From Parapristionchus giblindavisi (Eukaryota; Nematoda; Chromadorea; Rhabditida; Diplogasteridae): a stretch of 64,000 nt of DNA. Positions 27,649-41,295 of this stretch are shown here, piece after piece; positions within the stretch are counted from its first letter, which is position 1, and each line of letters opens with the position of its first letter. Under the pieces are notes generated by a model. The model saw nothing but the letters and a program-made list of their open reading frames with translations, made no database searches and had not been told where the DNA came from. The stretch covers positions 1,364,001 through 1,428,000 of the forward strand of contig CALSFV010000012.1 in the NCBI GenBank assembly GCA_943737045.1, given 5' to 3'. A program made the position numbers and the translations under genes.

Positions 27649-28599
27649 ACTGAAGTGTAGATTATTCAAAATTTTTTGCTCTTTCGTTTGGTATATGACA
27701 CGCTGGGTTTAGCAGAAAATTTTTCATGTCAGGTATTGTTTTGGTCTTATCAGAGTGAAAGCTACTTTTGTACTTATTGCATTGTGGAATCAACACAAGT
27801 TTACAGTTTGACATGAACTGAAGTGTAGATTATTCAGAATTTTTTGCTCTTTCGTTTGGTATATGACACGCTGGGTTTAGCAGAAAATTTTTCATGTCAG
27901 GTATGGTTTTGGTCTTATCAGAGTGAAAGCTACTTTTGTACTTATTGCATTGTGGAATCAACACAAGTTTACAGTTTGACATAAACTGAAGTGTAGATTA
28001 TTCAGAATTTTTTGCTCTTTCACGTGGTATATGCTACGACAAGCTTTGATAAAACATTGACGTGTCACGAATTCTTTAATGCCAAAAATGCATAATTCAA
28101 TTATGTTAATTCGGCTGAGGTGGCCGTAGTTCAACATGGGAACGTGCAAAATACTCAGAATTTTTTGCTCTTTCGTTTGGTATATGACACGCTGGGTTTA
28201 GCAGAAAATTTTTCATGTCAGGTATTGTTTTGGTCTTATCAGAGTGAAAGCTACTTTTGTACTTATTGCATTGTGGAATCAACACAAGTTTACAGTTTGA
28301 CATAAACTGAAGTGTAGATTATTCAGAATTTTTTGCTCTTTCACGTGGTATATGCTACGACAAGCTTTGATAAAACATTGACGTGTCACGAATTCTTTAA
28401 TGCCAAAAATGCATAATTCAATTATGTTAATTCGGCTGAGGTGGCCGTAGTTCAACATGAGAACGTGCAAAATACTCAGAATTTTTTGCTCTTTCGTTTG
28501 GTATATGACACGCTGGGTTTAGCAGAAAAGTTTTCATGTCAGGTATTGTTTTGGTCTTATCAGAGTGAAAGCTACTTTTGTACTTATTGCATTGTGGAA

Positions 28600-29925
28600 T
28601 CAACACAAGTTTACAGTTTGACATGAACTGAAGTGTAGGTTATTAAGAATTTTTTGCTCTTTCACGTGGTATATGCCACGACAAGTTTCGATAAAACATT
28701 GACGTTTCACGAATTCTTTAATGTCAAAAATGCATAATTCAATTTTTTTAATTCGGCTGAGGTGGCCGTAGTTCAACATGGGAACGTGCAAAATACTCAG
28801 AATTTTTTGCTCTTTCGTTTGGTATATGACACGCTGGGTTTAGCAGAAAAATTTTCATGTCAGGTATTGTTTTGGTCTTATCAGAGTGAAAGCTACTTTT
28901 GTACCTATTGCATTGTGGAATCAACACAAGTTTACAGTTTGACATGAACTGAAGTGTAGATTATTCAAAATTTTTTGCTCTTTCACGTGGTATATGCTAC
29001 GACAAGTTTCGATAAAACATTGACGTGTCACGAATTCTTTAATGCCAAAAATGCATAATTCAATTATGTTAATTCGGCTGAGGTGGCCGTAGTTCAACAT
29101 GGGAACGTGCAAAATACTCAGAATTTTTTGCTCTTTCGTTTGGTATATGACCCCTTGGGTTTAGCAGAAAATTTTTCATGTCAGGTATTGTTTTGGTCTT
29201 ATCAGAGTGAAAGCTACTTTTGTACTTATTGCATTGTGGAATCAACACAAGTTTACAGTTTGACATGAACTGAAGTGTAGATTATTCAGAATTTTTTGCT
29301 CTTTCGTTTGGTATATGACACGCTGGGTTTAGCAGAAAATTTTTCATGTCAGGTATTGTTTTGGTCTTATCAGAGTGAAAGCTACTTTTGTACTTATTGC
29401 ATTGTGGAATCAACACAAGTTTACAGTTTGACATGAACTGAAGTGTAGATTATTCAGAATTTTTTGCTCTTTCGTTTGGTATATGACACGCTGGGTTTAG
29501 CAGAAAATTTTTCATGTCAGGTATTGTTTTGGTCTTATCAGAGTGAAAGCTACTTTTGTACTTATTGCATTGTGGAATCAACACAAGTTTACAGTTTGAC
29601 ATAAACTGAAGTGTAGATTATTCAGAATTTTTTGCTCTTTCACGTGGTATATGCTACGACAAGCTTTGATAAAACATTGACGTGTCACGAATTCTTTAAT
29701 GCCAAAAATGCATAATTCAATTATGTTAATTCGGCTGAGGTGGCCGTAGTTCAACATGGGAACGTGCAAAATACTCAGAATTTTTTGCTCTTTCGTTTGG
29801 TATACGACACGCTGGGTTTAGCAGAAAATTTTTCATGTCAGGTATTGTTTTGGTCTTATCAGAGTGAAAGCTACTTTTGTACTTATTGCATTGTGGAATC
29901 AACACAAGTTTACAGTTTGACATGA
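28600..29925. repeat. Third partial copy of the TATGACCCC/TATACGAC block
   Basis: This matches the right halves of 22680-24729 and 25599-27648 by the ordered variants ACCTATTG, TATGACCCCTTGGG and TATACGACACG. Its own private change is AATGTCAAAA in the first B (near 28723). Confidence 0.78.
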
Positions 29926-32900
29926 ACTGAAGTGTAGGTTATTAAGAATTTTTTGCTCTTTCACGTGGTATATGCCACGACCAGTTTCGATAAAACATTG
30001 ACGTTTCACGAATTCTTTAATGCCAAAAATGCATAATTCAATTTTTTTAATTCGGCTGAGGTGGCCGTAGTTCAACATGGGAACGTGCAAAATACTCAGA
30101 ATTTTTTGCTCTTTCGTTTGGTATATGACACGCTGGGTTTAGCAGAAAAATTTTCATGTCAGGTATTGTTTTGGTCTTATCAGAGTGAAAGCTACTTTTG
30201 TACTTATTGCATTGTGGAATCAACACAAGTTTACAGTTTGACATGAACTGAAGTGTAGTTTATTAAGAATTTTTTGCTCTTTCACGTGGTATATGCCACG
30301 ACAAGTTTCGATAAAACATTGACGTTTCACGAATTCTTTAATGCCAAAAATGCATAATTCAATTTTTTTAATTCGGCTGAGGTGGCCGTAGTTCAACATG
30401 GGAACGTGCAAAATACTCAGAATTTTTTGCTCTTTCGTTTGGTATATGACACGCTGGGTTTAGCAGAAAATTTTTCATGTCAGGTATTGTTTTGGTCTTA
30501 TCAGAGTGAAAGCTACTTTTGTACTTATTGCATTGTGGAATCAACACAAGTTTACAGTTTGACATAAACTGAAGTGTAGATTATTCAGAATTTTTTGCTC
30601 TTTCACGTGGTATATGCTACGACAAGCTTTGATAAAACATTGACGTGTCACGAATTCTTTAATGCCAAAAATGCATAATTCAATTATGTTAATTCGGCTG
30701 AGGTGGCCGTAGTTCAACATGAGAACGTGCAAAATACTCAGAATTTTTTGCTCTTTCGTTTGGTATATGACACGCTGGGTTTAGCAGAAAAGTTTTCATG
30801 TCAGGTATTGTTTTGGTCTTATCAGAGTGAAAGCTACTTTTGTACTTATTGCATTGTGGAATCAACACAAGTTTACAGTTTGACATGAACTGAAGTGTAG
30901 GTTATTAAGAATTTTTTGCTCTTTCACGTGGTATATGCCACGACAAGTTTCGATAAAACATTGACGTTTCACGAATTCTTTAATGCCAAAAATGCATAAT
31001 TCAATTTTTTTTAATTCGGCTGAGGTGGCCGTAGTTCAACATGGGAACGTGCAAAATATTCAGAATTTTTTGCTCTTTCGTTTGGTATATGACACGCTGG
31101 GTTTAGCAGAAAATTTTTCATGTCAGGTATTGTTTTGGTCTTATCAGAGTGAAAGCTACTTTTGTACTTATTGCATTGTGGAATCAACACAAGTTTACAG
31201 TTTGACATGAACTGAAGTGTAGATTATTCAGAATTTTTTGCTCTTTCGTTTGGTATATGACACGCTGGGTTTAGCAGAAAATTTTTCATGTCAGGTATTG
31301 TTTTGGTCTTATCAGAGTGAAAGCTACTTTTGTACTTATTGCATTGTGGAATCAACACAAGTTTACAGTTTGACATAAACTGAAGTGTAGATTATTCAGA
31401 ATTTTTTGCTCTTTCACGTGGTATATGCTACGACAAGCTTTGATAAAACATTGACGTGTCACGAATTCTTTAATGCCAAAAATGCATAATTCAATTATGT
31501 TAATTCGGCTGAGGTGGCCGTAGTTCAACATGGGAACGTGCAAAATACTCAGAATTTTTTGCTCTTTCGTTTGGTATATGACACGCTGGGTTTAGCAGAA
31601 AATTATTCATGTCAGGTATTGTTTTGGTCTTATCAGAGTGAAAGCTACTTTTGTACTTATTGCATTGTGGAATCAACACAAGTTTACAGTTTGACATAAA
31701 CTGAAGTGTAGATTATTCAGAATTTTTTGCTCTTTCACGTGGTATATGCTACGACAAGCTTTGATAAAACATTGACGTGTCACGAATTCTTTAATGCCAA
31801 AAATGCATAATTCAATTATGTTAATTCGGCTGAGGTGGCCGTAGTTCAACATGAGAACGTGCAAAATACTCAGAATTTTTTGCTCTTTCGTTTGGTATAT
31901 GACACGCTGGGTTTAGCAGAAAAGTTTTCATGTCAGGTATTGTTTTGGTCTTATCAGAGTGAAAGCTACTTTTGTACTTATTGCATTGTGGAATCAACAC
32001 AAGTTTACAGTTTGACATGAACTGAAGTGTAGGTTATTAAGAATTTTTTGCTCTTTCACGTGGTATATGCTACGACAAGTTTCGATAAAACATTGACGTG
32101 TCACGAATTCTTTAATGCCAAAAATGCATAATTCAATTATGTTAATTCGGCTGAGGTGGCCGTAGTTCAACATGGGAACGTGCAAAATACTCAGAATTTT
32201 TTGCTCTTTCGTTTGGTATATGACACGCTGGGTTTAGCAGAAAATTTTTCATGTCAGGTATTGTTTTGGTCTTATCAGAGTGAAAGCTACTTTTGTACTT
32301 ATTGCATTGTGGAATCAACACAAGTTTACAGTTTGACATGAACTGAAGTGTAGATTATTCAGAATTTTTTGCTCTTTCGTTTGGTATATGACACGCTGGG
32401 TTTAGCAGAAAATTTTTCATGTCAGGTATTGTTTTGGTCTTATCAGAGTGAAAGCTACTTTTGTACTTATTGCATTGTGGAATCAACACAAGTTTACAGT
32501 TTGACATGAACTGAAGTGTAGATTATTCAGAATTTTTTGCTCTTTCGTTTGGTATATGACACGCTGGGTTTAGCAGAAAATTTTTCACGTCAGGTATTGT
32601 TTTGGTCTTATCAGAGTGAAAGCTACTTTTGTACTTATTGCATTGTGGAATCAACACAAGTTTACAGTTTGACATGAACTGAAGTGTAGATTATTCAGAA
32701 TTTTTTGCTCTTTCGTTTGGTATATGACACGCTGGGTTTAGCAGAAAATTTTTCATGTCAGGTATTGTTTTGGTCTTATCAGAGTGAAAGCTACTTTTGT
32801 ACTTATTGCATTGTGGAATCAACACAAGTTTACAGTTTGACATGAACTGAAGTGTAGATTATTCAGAATTTTTTGCTCTTTCGTTTGGTATATGACACGC

Positions 32901-33025
32901 TGGGTTTAGCAGAAAATTTTTCATGTCAGGTATTGTTTTGGTCTTATCAGAGTGAAAGCTACTTTTGTACTTATTGCATTGTGGAATCAACACAAGTTTA
33001 CAGTTTGACATGAACTGAAGTGTAG

Positions 33026-33178
33026 ATTATTCAAAATTTTTTGCTCTTTCGTTTGGTATATGCTACGACAAGCTTTGATAAAACATTGACGTGTCACGAA
33101 TTCTTTAATGCCAAAAATGCATAATTCAATTATGTTAATTCGGCTGAGGTGGCCGTAGTTCAACATGAGAACGTGCAA
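33026..33178. repeat. Hybrid monomer: A head fused to B-I body
   Basis: The first about 38 bp read as A (ATTATTCAAAATTTTTTGC, then TTTCGTTTGGTATATG). The sequence then switches at the shared TATATG to the B-I body (CTACGACAAGCTTTG). The CACGTG hexamer normally present in B is lost. This is the product expected from exchange between the homologous heads of A and B. Confidence 0.85.
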
Positions 33179-34141
33179 AATACTCAGAATTTTTTGCTCT
33201 TTCGTTTGGTATATGACACGCTGGGTTTAGCAGAAAAATTTTCATGTCAGGTATTGTTTTGGTCTTATCAGAGTGAAAGCTACTTTTGTACTTATTGCAT
33301 TGTGGAATCAACACAAGTTTACAGTTTGACATAAACTGAAGTGTAGATTATTCAGAATTTTTTGCTCTTTCACGTGGTATATGCTACGACAAGCTTTGAT
33401 AAAACATTGACGTGTCACGAATTCTTTAATGCCAAAAATGCATAATTCAATTATGTTAATTCGGCTGAGGTGGCCGTAGTTCAACATGAGAACGTGCAAA
33501 ATACTCAGAATTTTTTGCTCTTTCGTTTGGTATATGACACGCTGGGTTTAGCAGAAAAGTTTTCATGTCAGGTATTGTTTTGGTCTTATCAGAGTGAAAG
33601 CTACTTTTGTACCTATTACATTGTGGAATCAACACAAGTTTACAGTTTGACATGAACTGAAGTGTAGATTATTCAAAATTTTTTGCTCTTTCACGTGGTA
33701 TATGCTACGACAAGTTTCGATAAAACATTGACGTGTCACGAATTCTTTAATGCCAAAAATGCATAATTCAATTATGTTAATTCGGCTGAGGTGGCCGTAG
33801 TTCAACATGGGAACGTGCAAAATACTCAGAATTTTTTGCTCTTTCGTTTGGTATATGACACGCTGGGTTTAGCAGAAAATTTTTCATGTCAGGTATTGTT
33901 TTGGTCTTATCAGAGTGAAAGCTACTTTTGTACTTATTGCATTGTGGAATCAACACAAGTTTACAGTTTGACATAAACTGAAGTGTAGATTATTCAGAAT
34001 TTTTTGCTCTTTCACGTGGTATATGCTACGACAAGCTTTGATAAAACATTGACGTGTCACGAATTCTTTAATGCCAAAAATGCATAATTCAATTATGTTA
34101 ATTCGGCTGAGGTGGCCGTAGTTCAACATGAGAACGTGCAA

Positions 34142-35791
34142 AATACTCAGAATTTTTTGCTCTTTCGTTTGGTATATGACACGCTGGGTTTAGCAGAAAA
34201 ATTTTCATGTCAGGTATTGTTTTGGTCTTATCAGAGTGAAAGCTACTTTTGTACCTATTGCATTGTGGAATCAACACAAGTTTACAGTTTGACATGAACT
34301 GAAGTGTAGATTATTCAAAATTTTTTGCTCTTTCGTTTGGTATATGACACGCTGGGTTTAGCAGAAAATTTTTCATGTCAGGTATTGTTTTGGTCTTATC
34401 AGAGTGAAAGCTACTTTTGTACTTATTGCATTGTGGAATCAACACAAGTTTACAGTTTGACATGAACTGAAGTGTAGATTATTCAGAATTTTTTGCTCTT
34501 TCGTTTGGTATATGACACGCTGGGTTTAGCAGAAAATTTTTCATGTCAGGTATTGTTTTGGTCTTATCAGAGTGAAAGCTACTTTTGTACTTATTGCATT
34601 GTGGAATCAACACAAGTTTACAGTTTGACATGAACTGAAGTGTAGATTATTCAGAATTTTTTGCTCTTTCGTTTGGTATATGACACGCTGGGTTTAGCAG
34701 AAAATTTTTCATGTCAGGTATTGTTTTGGTCTTATCAGAGTGAAAGCTACTTTTGTACTTATTGCATTGTGGAATCAACACAAGTTTACAGTTTGACATG
34801 AACTGAAGTGTAGATTATTCAGAATTTTTTGCTCTTTCACGTGGTATATGCTACGACAAGCTTTGATAAAACATTGACGTGTCACGAATTCTTTAATGCC
34901 AAAAATGCATAATTCAATTATGTTAATTCGGCTGAGGTGGCCGTAGTTCAACATGAGAACGTGCAAAATACTCAGAATTTTTTGCTCTTTCGTTTGGTAT
35001 ATGACACGCTGGGTTTAGCAGAAAAATTTTCATGTCAGGTATTGTTTTGGTCTTATCAGAGTGAAAGCTACTTTTGTACCTATTGCATTGTGGAATCAAC
35101 ACAAGTTTACAGTTTGACATGAACTGAAGTGTAGATTATTCAAAATTTTTTGCTCTTTCGTTTGGTATATGACACGCTGGGTTTAGCAGAAAATTTTTCA
35201 TGTCAGGTATTGTTTTGGTCTTATCAGAGTGAAAGCTACTTTTGTACTTATTGCATTGTGGAATCAACACAAGTTTACAGTTTGACATGAACTGAAGTGT
35301 AGATTATTCAGAATTTTTTGCTCTTTCGTTTGGTATATGACACGCTGGGTTTAGCAGAAAATTTTTCATGTCAGGTATTGTTTTGGTCTTATCAGAGTGA
35401 AAGCTACTTTTGTACTTATTGCATTGTGGAATCAACACAAGTTTACAGTTTGACATGAACTGAAGTGTAGATTATTCAGAATTTTTTGCTCTTTCGTTTG
35501 GTATATGACACGCTGGGTTTAGCAGAAAATTTTTCATGTCAGGTATTGTTTTGGTCTTATCAGAGTGAAAGCTACTTTTGTACTTATTGCATTGTGGAAT
35601 CAACACAAGTTTACAGTTTGACATGAACTGAAGTGTAGATTATTCAGAATTTTTTGCTCTTTCACGTGGTATATGCTACGACAAGCTTTGATAAAACATT
35701 GACGTGTCACGAATTCTTTAATGCCAAAAATGCATAATTCAATTATGTTAATTCGGCTGAGGTGGCCGTAGTTCAACATGAGAACGTGCAA
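34142..35791. repeat. 825-bp tandem duplication (AAAAB, two copies)
   Basis: Units 34142-34966 and 34967-35791, each four A monomers followed by one B-I with AAGCTTTG and CATGAG. Both start with an A whose head is ATTATTCAAAATT, preceded by an A carrying ACCTATTG. Confidence 0.82.
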
Positions 35792-37902
35792 AATACTCAG
35801 AATTTTTTGCTCTTTCGTTTGGTATATGACACGCTGGGTTTAGCAGAAAAGTTTTCATGTCAGGTATTGTTTTGGTCTTATCAGAGTGAAAGCTACTTTT
35901 GTACTTATTGCATTGTGGAATCAACACAAGTTTACAGTTTGACATGAACTGAAGTGTAGGTTATTAAGAATTTTTTGCTCTTTCACGTGGTATATGCCAC
36001 GACAAGTTTCGATAAAACATTGACGTTTCACGAATTCTTTAATGCCAAAAATGCATAATTCAATTTTTTTTTAATTCGGCTGAGGTGGCCGTAGTTCAAC
36101 ATGGGAACGTGCAAAATACTCAGAATTTTTTGCTCTTTCGTTTGGTATATGACACGCTGGGTTTAGCAGAAAAATTTTCATGTCAGGTATTGTTTTGGTC
36201 TTATCAGAGTGAAAGCTACTTTTGTACCTATTGCATTGTGGAATCAACACAAGTTTACAGTTTGACATGAACTGAAGTGTAGATTATTCAAAATTTTTTG
36301 CTCTTTCGTTTGGTATATGACACGCTGGGTTTAGCAGAAAATTTTTCATGTCAGGTATTGTTTTGGTCTTATCAGAGTGAAAGCTACTTTTGTACTTATT
36401 GCATTGTGGAATCAACACAAGTTTACAGTTTGACATAAACTGAAGTGTAGATTATTCAGAATTTTTTGCTCTTTCACGTGGTATATGCTACGACAAGTTT
36501 CGATAAAACATTGACGTGTCACGAATTCTTTAATGCCAAAAATGCATAATTCAATTATGTTAATTCGGCTGAGGTGGCCGTAGTTCAACATGGGAACGTG
36601 CAAAATACTCAGAATTTTTTGCTCTTTCGTTTGGTATATGACACGCTGGGTTTAGCAGAAAATTTTTCATGTCAGGTATTGTTTTGGTCTTATCAGAGTG
36701 AAAGCTACTTTTGTACTTATTGCATTGTGGAATCAACACAAGTTTACAGTTTGACATGAACTGAAGTGTAGATTATTCAGAATTTTTTGCTCTTTCGTTT
36801 GGTATATGACACGCTGGGTTTAGCAGAAAAGTTTTCATGTCAGGTATTGTTTTGGTCTTATCAGAGTGAAAGCTACTTTTGTACTTATTGCATTGTGGAA
36901 TCAACACAAGTTTACAGTTTGACATGAACTGAAGTGTAGATTATTCAGAATTTTTTGCTCTTTCGTTTGGTATATGACACGCTGGGTTTAGCAGAAAATT
37001 TTTCATGTCAGGTATTGTTTTGGTCTTATCAGAGTGAAAGCTACTTTTGTACTTATTGCATTGTGGAATCAACACAAGTTTACAGTTTGACATAAACTGA
37101 AGTGTAGATTATTCAGAATTTTTTGCTCTTTCACGTGGTATATGCTACGACAAGCTTTGATAAAACATTGACGTGTCACGAATTCTTTAATGCCAAAAAT
37201 GCATAATTCAATTATGTTAATTCGGCTGAGGTGGCCGTAGTTCAACATGGGAACGTGCAAAATACTCAGAATTTTTTGCTCTTTCGTTTGGTATATGACA
37301 CGCTGGGTTTAGCAGAAAATTTTTCATGTCAGGTATTGTTTTGGTCTTATCAGAGTGAAAGCTACTTTTGTACTTATTGCATTGTGGTATCAACACAAGT
37401 TTACAGTTTGACATGAACTGAAGTGTAGGTTATTAAGAATTTTTTGCTCTTTCACGTGGTATATGCCACGACCAGTTTCGATAAAACATTGACGTTTCAC
37501 GAATTCTTTAATGCCAAAAATGCATAATTCAATTTTTTTAATTCGGCTGAGGTGGCCGTAGTTCAACATGGGAACGTGCAAAATACTCAGAATTTTTTGC
37601 TCTTTCGTTTGGTATATGACACGCTGGGTTTAGCAGAAAAATTTTCATGTCAGGTATTGTTTTGGTCTTATCAGAGTGAAAGCTACTTTTGTACTTATTG
37701 CATTGTGGAATCAACACAAGTTTACAGTTTGACATGAACTGAAGTGTAGTTAATTAAGAATTTTTTGCTCTTTCACGTGGTATATGCCACGACAAGTTTC
37801 GATAAAACATTGACGTTTCACGAATTCTTTAATGCCAAAAATGCATAATTCAATTTTTTTAATTCGGCTGAGGTGGCCGTAGTTCAACATGGGAACGTGC
37901 AA

Positions 37903-39522
37903 AATACTCAGAATTTTTTGCTCTTTCGTTTGGTATATGACACGCTGGGTTTAGCAGAAAATTTTTCATGTCAGGTATTGTTTTGGTCTTATCAGAGTGA
38001 AAGCTACTTTTGTACTTATTGCATTGTGGAATCAACACAAGTTTACATTTTGACATGAACTGAAGTGTAGATTATTCAGAATTTTTTGCTCTTTCACGTG
38101 GTATATGCTACGACAAGTTTCGATAAAACATTGACGTGTCACGAATTCTTTAATGCCAAAAATGCATAATTCAATTATGTTAATTCGGCTGAGGTGGCCG
38201 TAGTTCAACATGGGAACGTGCAAAATACTCAGAATTTTTTGCTCTTTCGTTTGGTATATGACACGCTGGGTTTAGCAGAAAATTTTTCATGTCAGGTATT
38301 GTTTTGGTCTTATCAGAGTGAAAGCTACTTTTGTACTTATTGCATTGTGGAATCAACACAAGTTTACAGTTTGACATGAACTGAAGTGTAGATTATTCAG
38401 AATTTTTTGCTCTTTCGTTTGGTATATGACACGCTGGGTTTAGCAGAAAAGTTTTCATGTCAGGTATTGTTTTGGTCTTATCAGAGTGAAAGCTACTTTT
38501 GTACTTATTGCATTGTGGAATCAACACAAGTTTACAGTTTGACATGAACTGAAGTGTAGGTTATTAAGAATTTTTTGCTCTTTCACGTGGTATATGCCAC
38601 GACCAGTTTCGATAAAACATTGACGTTTCACGAATTCTTTAATGCCAAAAATGCATAATTCAATTTTTTTAATTCGGCTGAGGTGGCCGTAGTTCAACAT
38701 GGGAATGTGCAAAATACTCAGAATTTTTTGCTCTTTCGTTTGGTATATGACACGCTGGGTTTAGCAGAAAATTTTTCATGTCAGGTATTGTTTTGGTCTT
38801 ATCAGAGTGAAAGCTACTTTTGTACTTATTGCATTGTGGAATCAACACAAGTTTACATTTTGACATGAACTGAAGTGTAGATTATTCAGAATTTTTTGCT
38901 CTTTCACGTGGTATATGCTACGACAAGTTTCGATAAAACATTGACGTGTCACGAATTCTTTAATGCCAAAAATGCATAATTCAATTATGTTAATTCGGCT
39001 GAGGTGGCCGTAGTTCAACATGGGAACGTGCAAAATACTCAGAATTTTTTGCTCTTTCGTTTGGTATATGACACGCTGGGTTTAGCAGAAAATTTTTCAT
39101 GTCAGGTATTGTTTTGGTCTTATCAGAGTGAAAGCTACTTTTGTACTTATTGCATTGTGGAATCAACACAAGTTTACAGTTTGACATGAACTGAAGTGTA
39201 GATTATTCAGAATTTTTTGCTCTTTCGTTTGGTATATGACACGCTGGGTTTAGCAGAAAAGTTTTCATGTCAGGTATTGTTTTGGTCTTATCAGAGTGAA
39301 AGCTACTTTTGTACTTATTGCATTGTGGAATCAACACAAGTTTACAGTTTGACATGAACTGAAGTGTAGGTTATTAAGAATTTTTTGCTCTTTCACGTGG
39401 TATATGCCACGACCAGTTTCGATAAAACATTGACGTTTCACGAATTCTTTAATGCCAAAAATGCATAATTCAATTTTTTTAATTCGGCTGAGGTGGCCGT
39501 AGTTCAACATGGGAATGTGCAA
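37903..39522. repeat. 810-bp tandem duplication with TTTACATTTTGAC marker, copies 1-2
   Basis: Units 37903-38712 and 38713-39522, each A-B-A-A-B. Both carry TTTACATTTTGACATG in the first A (38041 and 38851) and GGGAATGTGC in the last B (38701 and 39511). A third copy lies at 40486-41295, exactly 1773 bp beyond the second. Confidence 0.85.
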
Positions 39523-40485
39523 AATACTCAGAATTTTTTGCTCTTTCGTTTGGTATATGACACGCTGGGTTTAGCAGAAAAATTTTCATGTCAGGTATTG
39601 TTTTGGTCTTATCAGAGTGAAAGCTACTTTTGTACTTATTGCATTGTGGAATCAACACAAGTTTACAGTTTGACATAAACTGAAGTGTAGATTATTCAGA
39701 ATTTTTTGCTCTTTCACGTGGTATATGCTACGACAAGCTTTGATAAAACATTGACGTGTCACGAATTCTTTAATGCCAAAAATGCATAATTCAATTATGT
39801 TAATTCGGCTGAGGTGGCCGTAGTTCAACATGAGAACGTGCAAAATACTCAGAATTTTTTGCTCTTTCGTTTGGTATATGACACGCTGGGTTTAGCAGAA
39901 ACTTTTTCATGTCAGGTATTGTTTTGGTCTTATCAGAGTGAAAGCTACTTTTGTACTTATTGCATTGTGGAATCAACACAAGTTTACAGTTTGACATAAA
40001 CTGAAGTGTAGATTATTCAGAATTTTTTGCTCTTTCACGTGGTATATGCCACGACCAGTTTCGATAAAACATTGACGTTTCACGAATTCTTTAATGCCAA
40101 AAATGCATAATTCAATTTTTTTAATTCGGCTGAGGTGGCCGTAGTTCAACATGGGAACGTGCAAAATACTCAGAATTTTTTGCTCTTTCGTTTGGTATAT
40201 GACACGCTGGGTTTAGCAGAAAAATTTTCATGTCAGGTATTGTTTTGGTCTTATCAGAGTGAAAGCTACTTTTGTACTTATTGCATTGTGGAATCAACAC
40301 AAGTTTACAGTTTGACATGAACTGAAGTGTAGTTTATTAAGAATTTTTTGCTCTTTCACGTGGTATATGCCACGACAAGTTTCGATAAAACATTGACGTT
40401 TCACGAATTCTTTAATGCCAAAAATGCATAATTCAATTTTTTTAATTCGGCTGAGGTGGCCGTAGTTCAACATGGGAACGTGCAA

Positions 40486-41295
40486 AATACTCAGAATTTT
40501 TTGCTCTTTCGTTTGGTATATGACACGCTGGGTTTAGCAGAAAATTTTTCATGTCAGGTATTGTTTTGGTCTTATCAGAGTGAAAGCTACTTTTGTACTT
40601 ATTGCATTGTGGAATCAACACAAGTTTACATTTTGACATGAACTGAAGTGTAGATTATTCAGAATTTTTTGCTCTTTCACGTGGTATATGCTACGACAAG
40701 TTTCGATAAAACATTGACGTGTCACGAATTCTTTAATGCCAAAAATGCATAATTCAATTATGTTAATTCGGCTGAGGTGGCCGTAGTTCAACATGGGAAA
40801 GTGCAAAATACTCAGAATTTTTTGCTCTTTCGTTTGGTATATGACACGCTGGGTTTAGCAGAAAATTTTTCATGTCAGGTATTGTTTTGGTCTTATCAGA
40901 GTGAAAGCTACTTTTGTACTTATTGCATTGTGGAATCAACACAAGTTTACAGTTTGACATGAACTGAAGTGTAGATTATTCAGAATTTTTTGCTCTTTCG
41001 TTTGGTATATGACACGCTGGGTTTAGCAGAAAAGTTTTCATGTCAGGTATTGTTTTGGTCTTATCAGAGTGAAAGCTACTTTTGTACTTATTGCATTGTG
41101 GAATCAACACAAGTTTACAGTTTGACATGAACTGAAGTGTAGGTTATTAAGAATTTTTTGCTCTTTCACGTGGTATATGCCACGACCAGTTTCGATAAAA
41201 CATTGACGTTTCACGAATTCTTTAATGCCAAAAATGCATAATTCAATTTTTTTAATTCGGCTGAGGTGGCCGTAGTTCAACATGGGAATGTGCAA
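40486..41295. repeat. 810-bp unit with TTTACATTTTGAC marker, copy 3
   Basis: Third copy of the A-B-A-A-B unit, separated from the first two by an intervening block of A/B-I/B-II dimers. It keeps both markers (TTTACATTTTGAC near 40624 and GGGAATGTGC near 41284) and has a private GGGAAAGTGC in its first B (near 40796). Confidence 0.8.
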
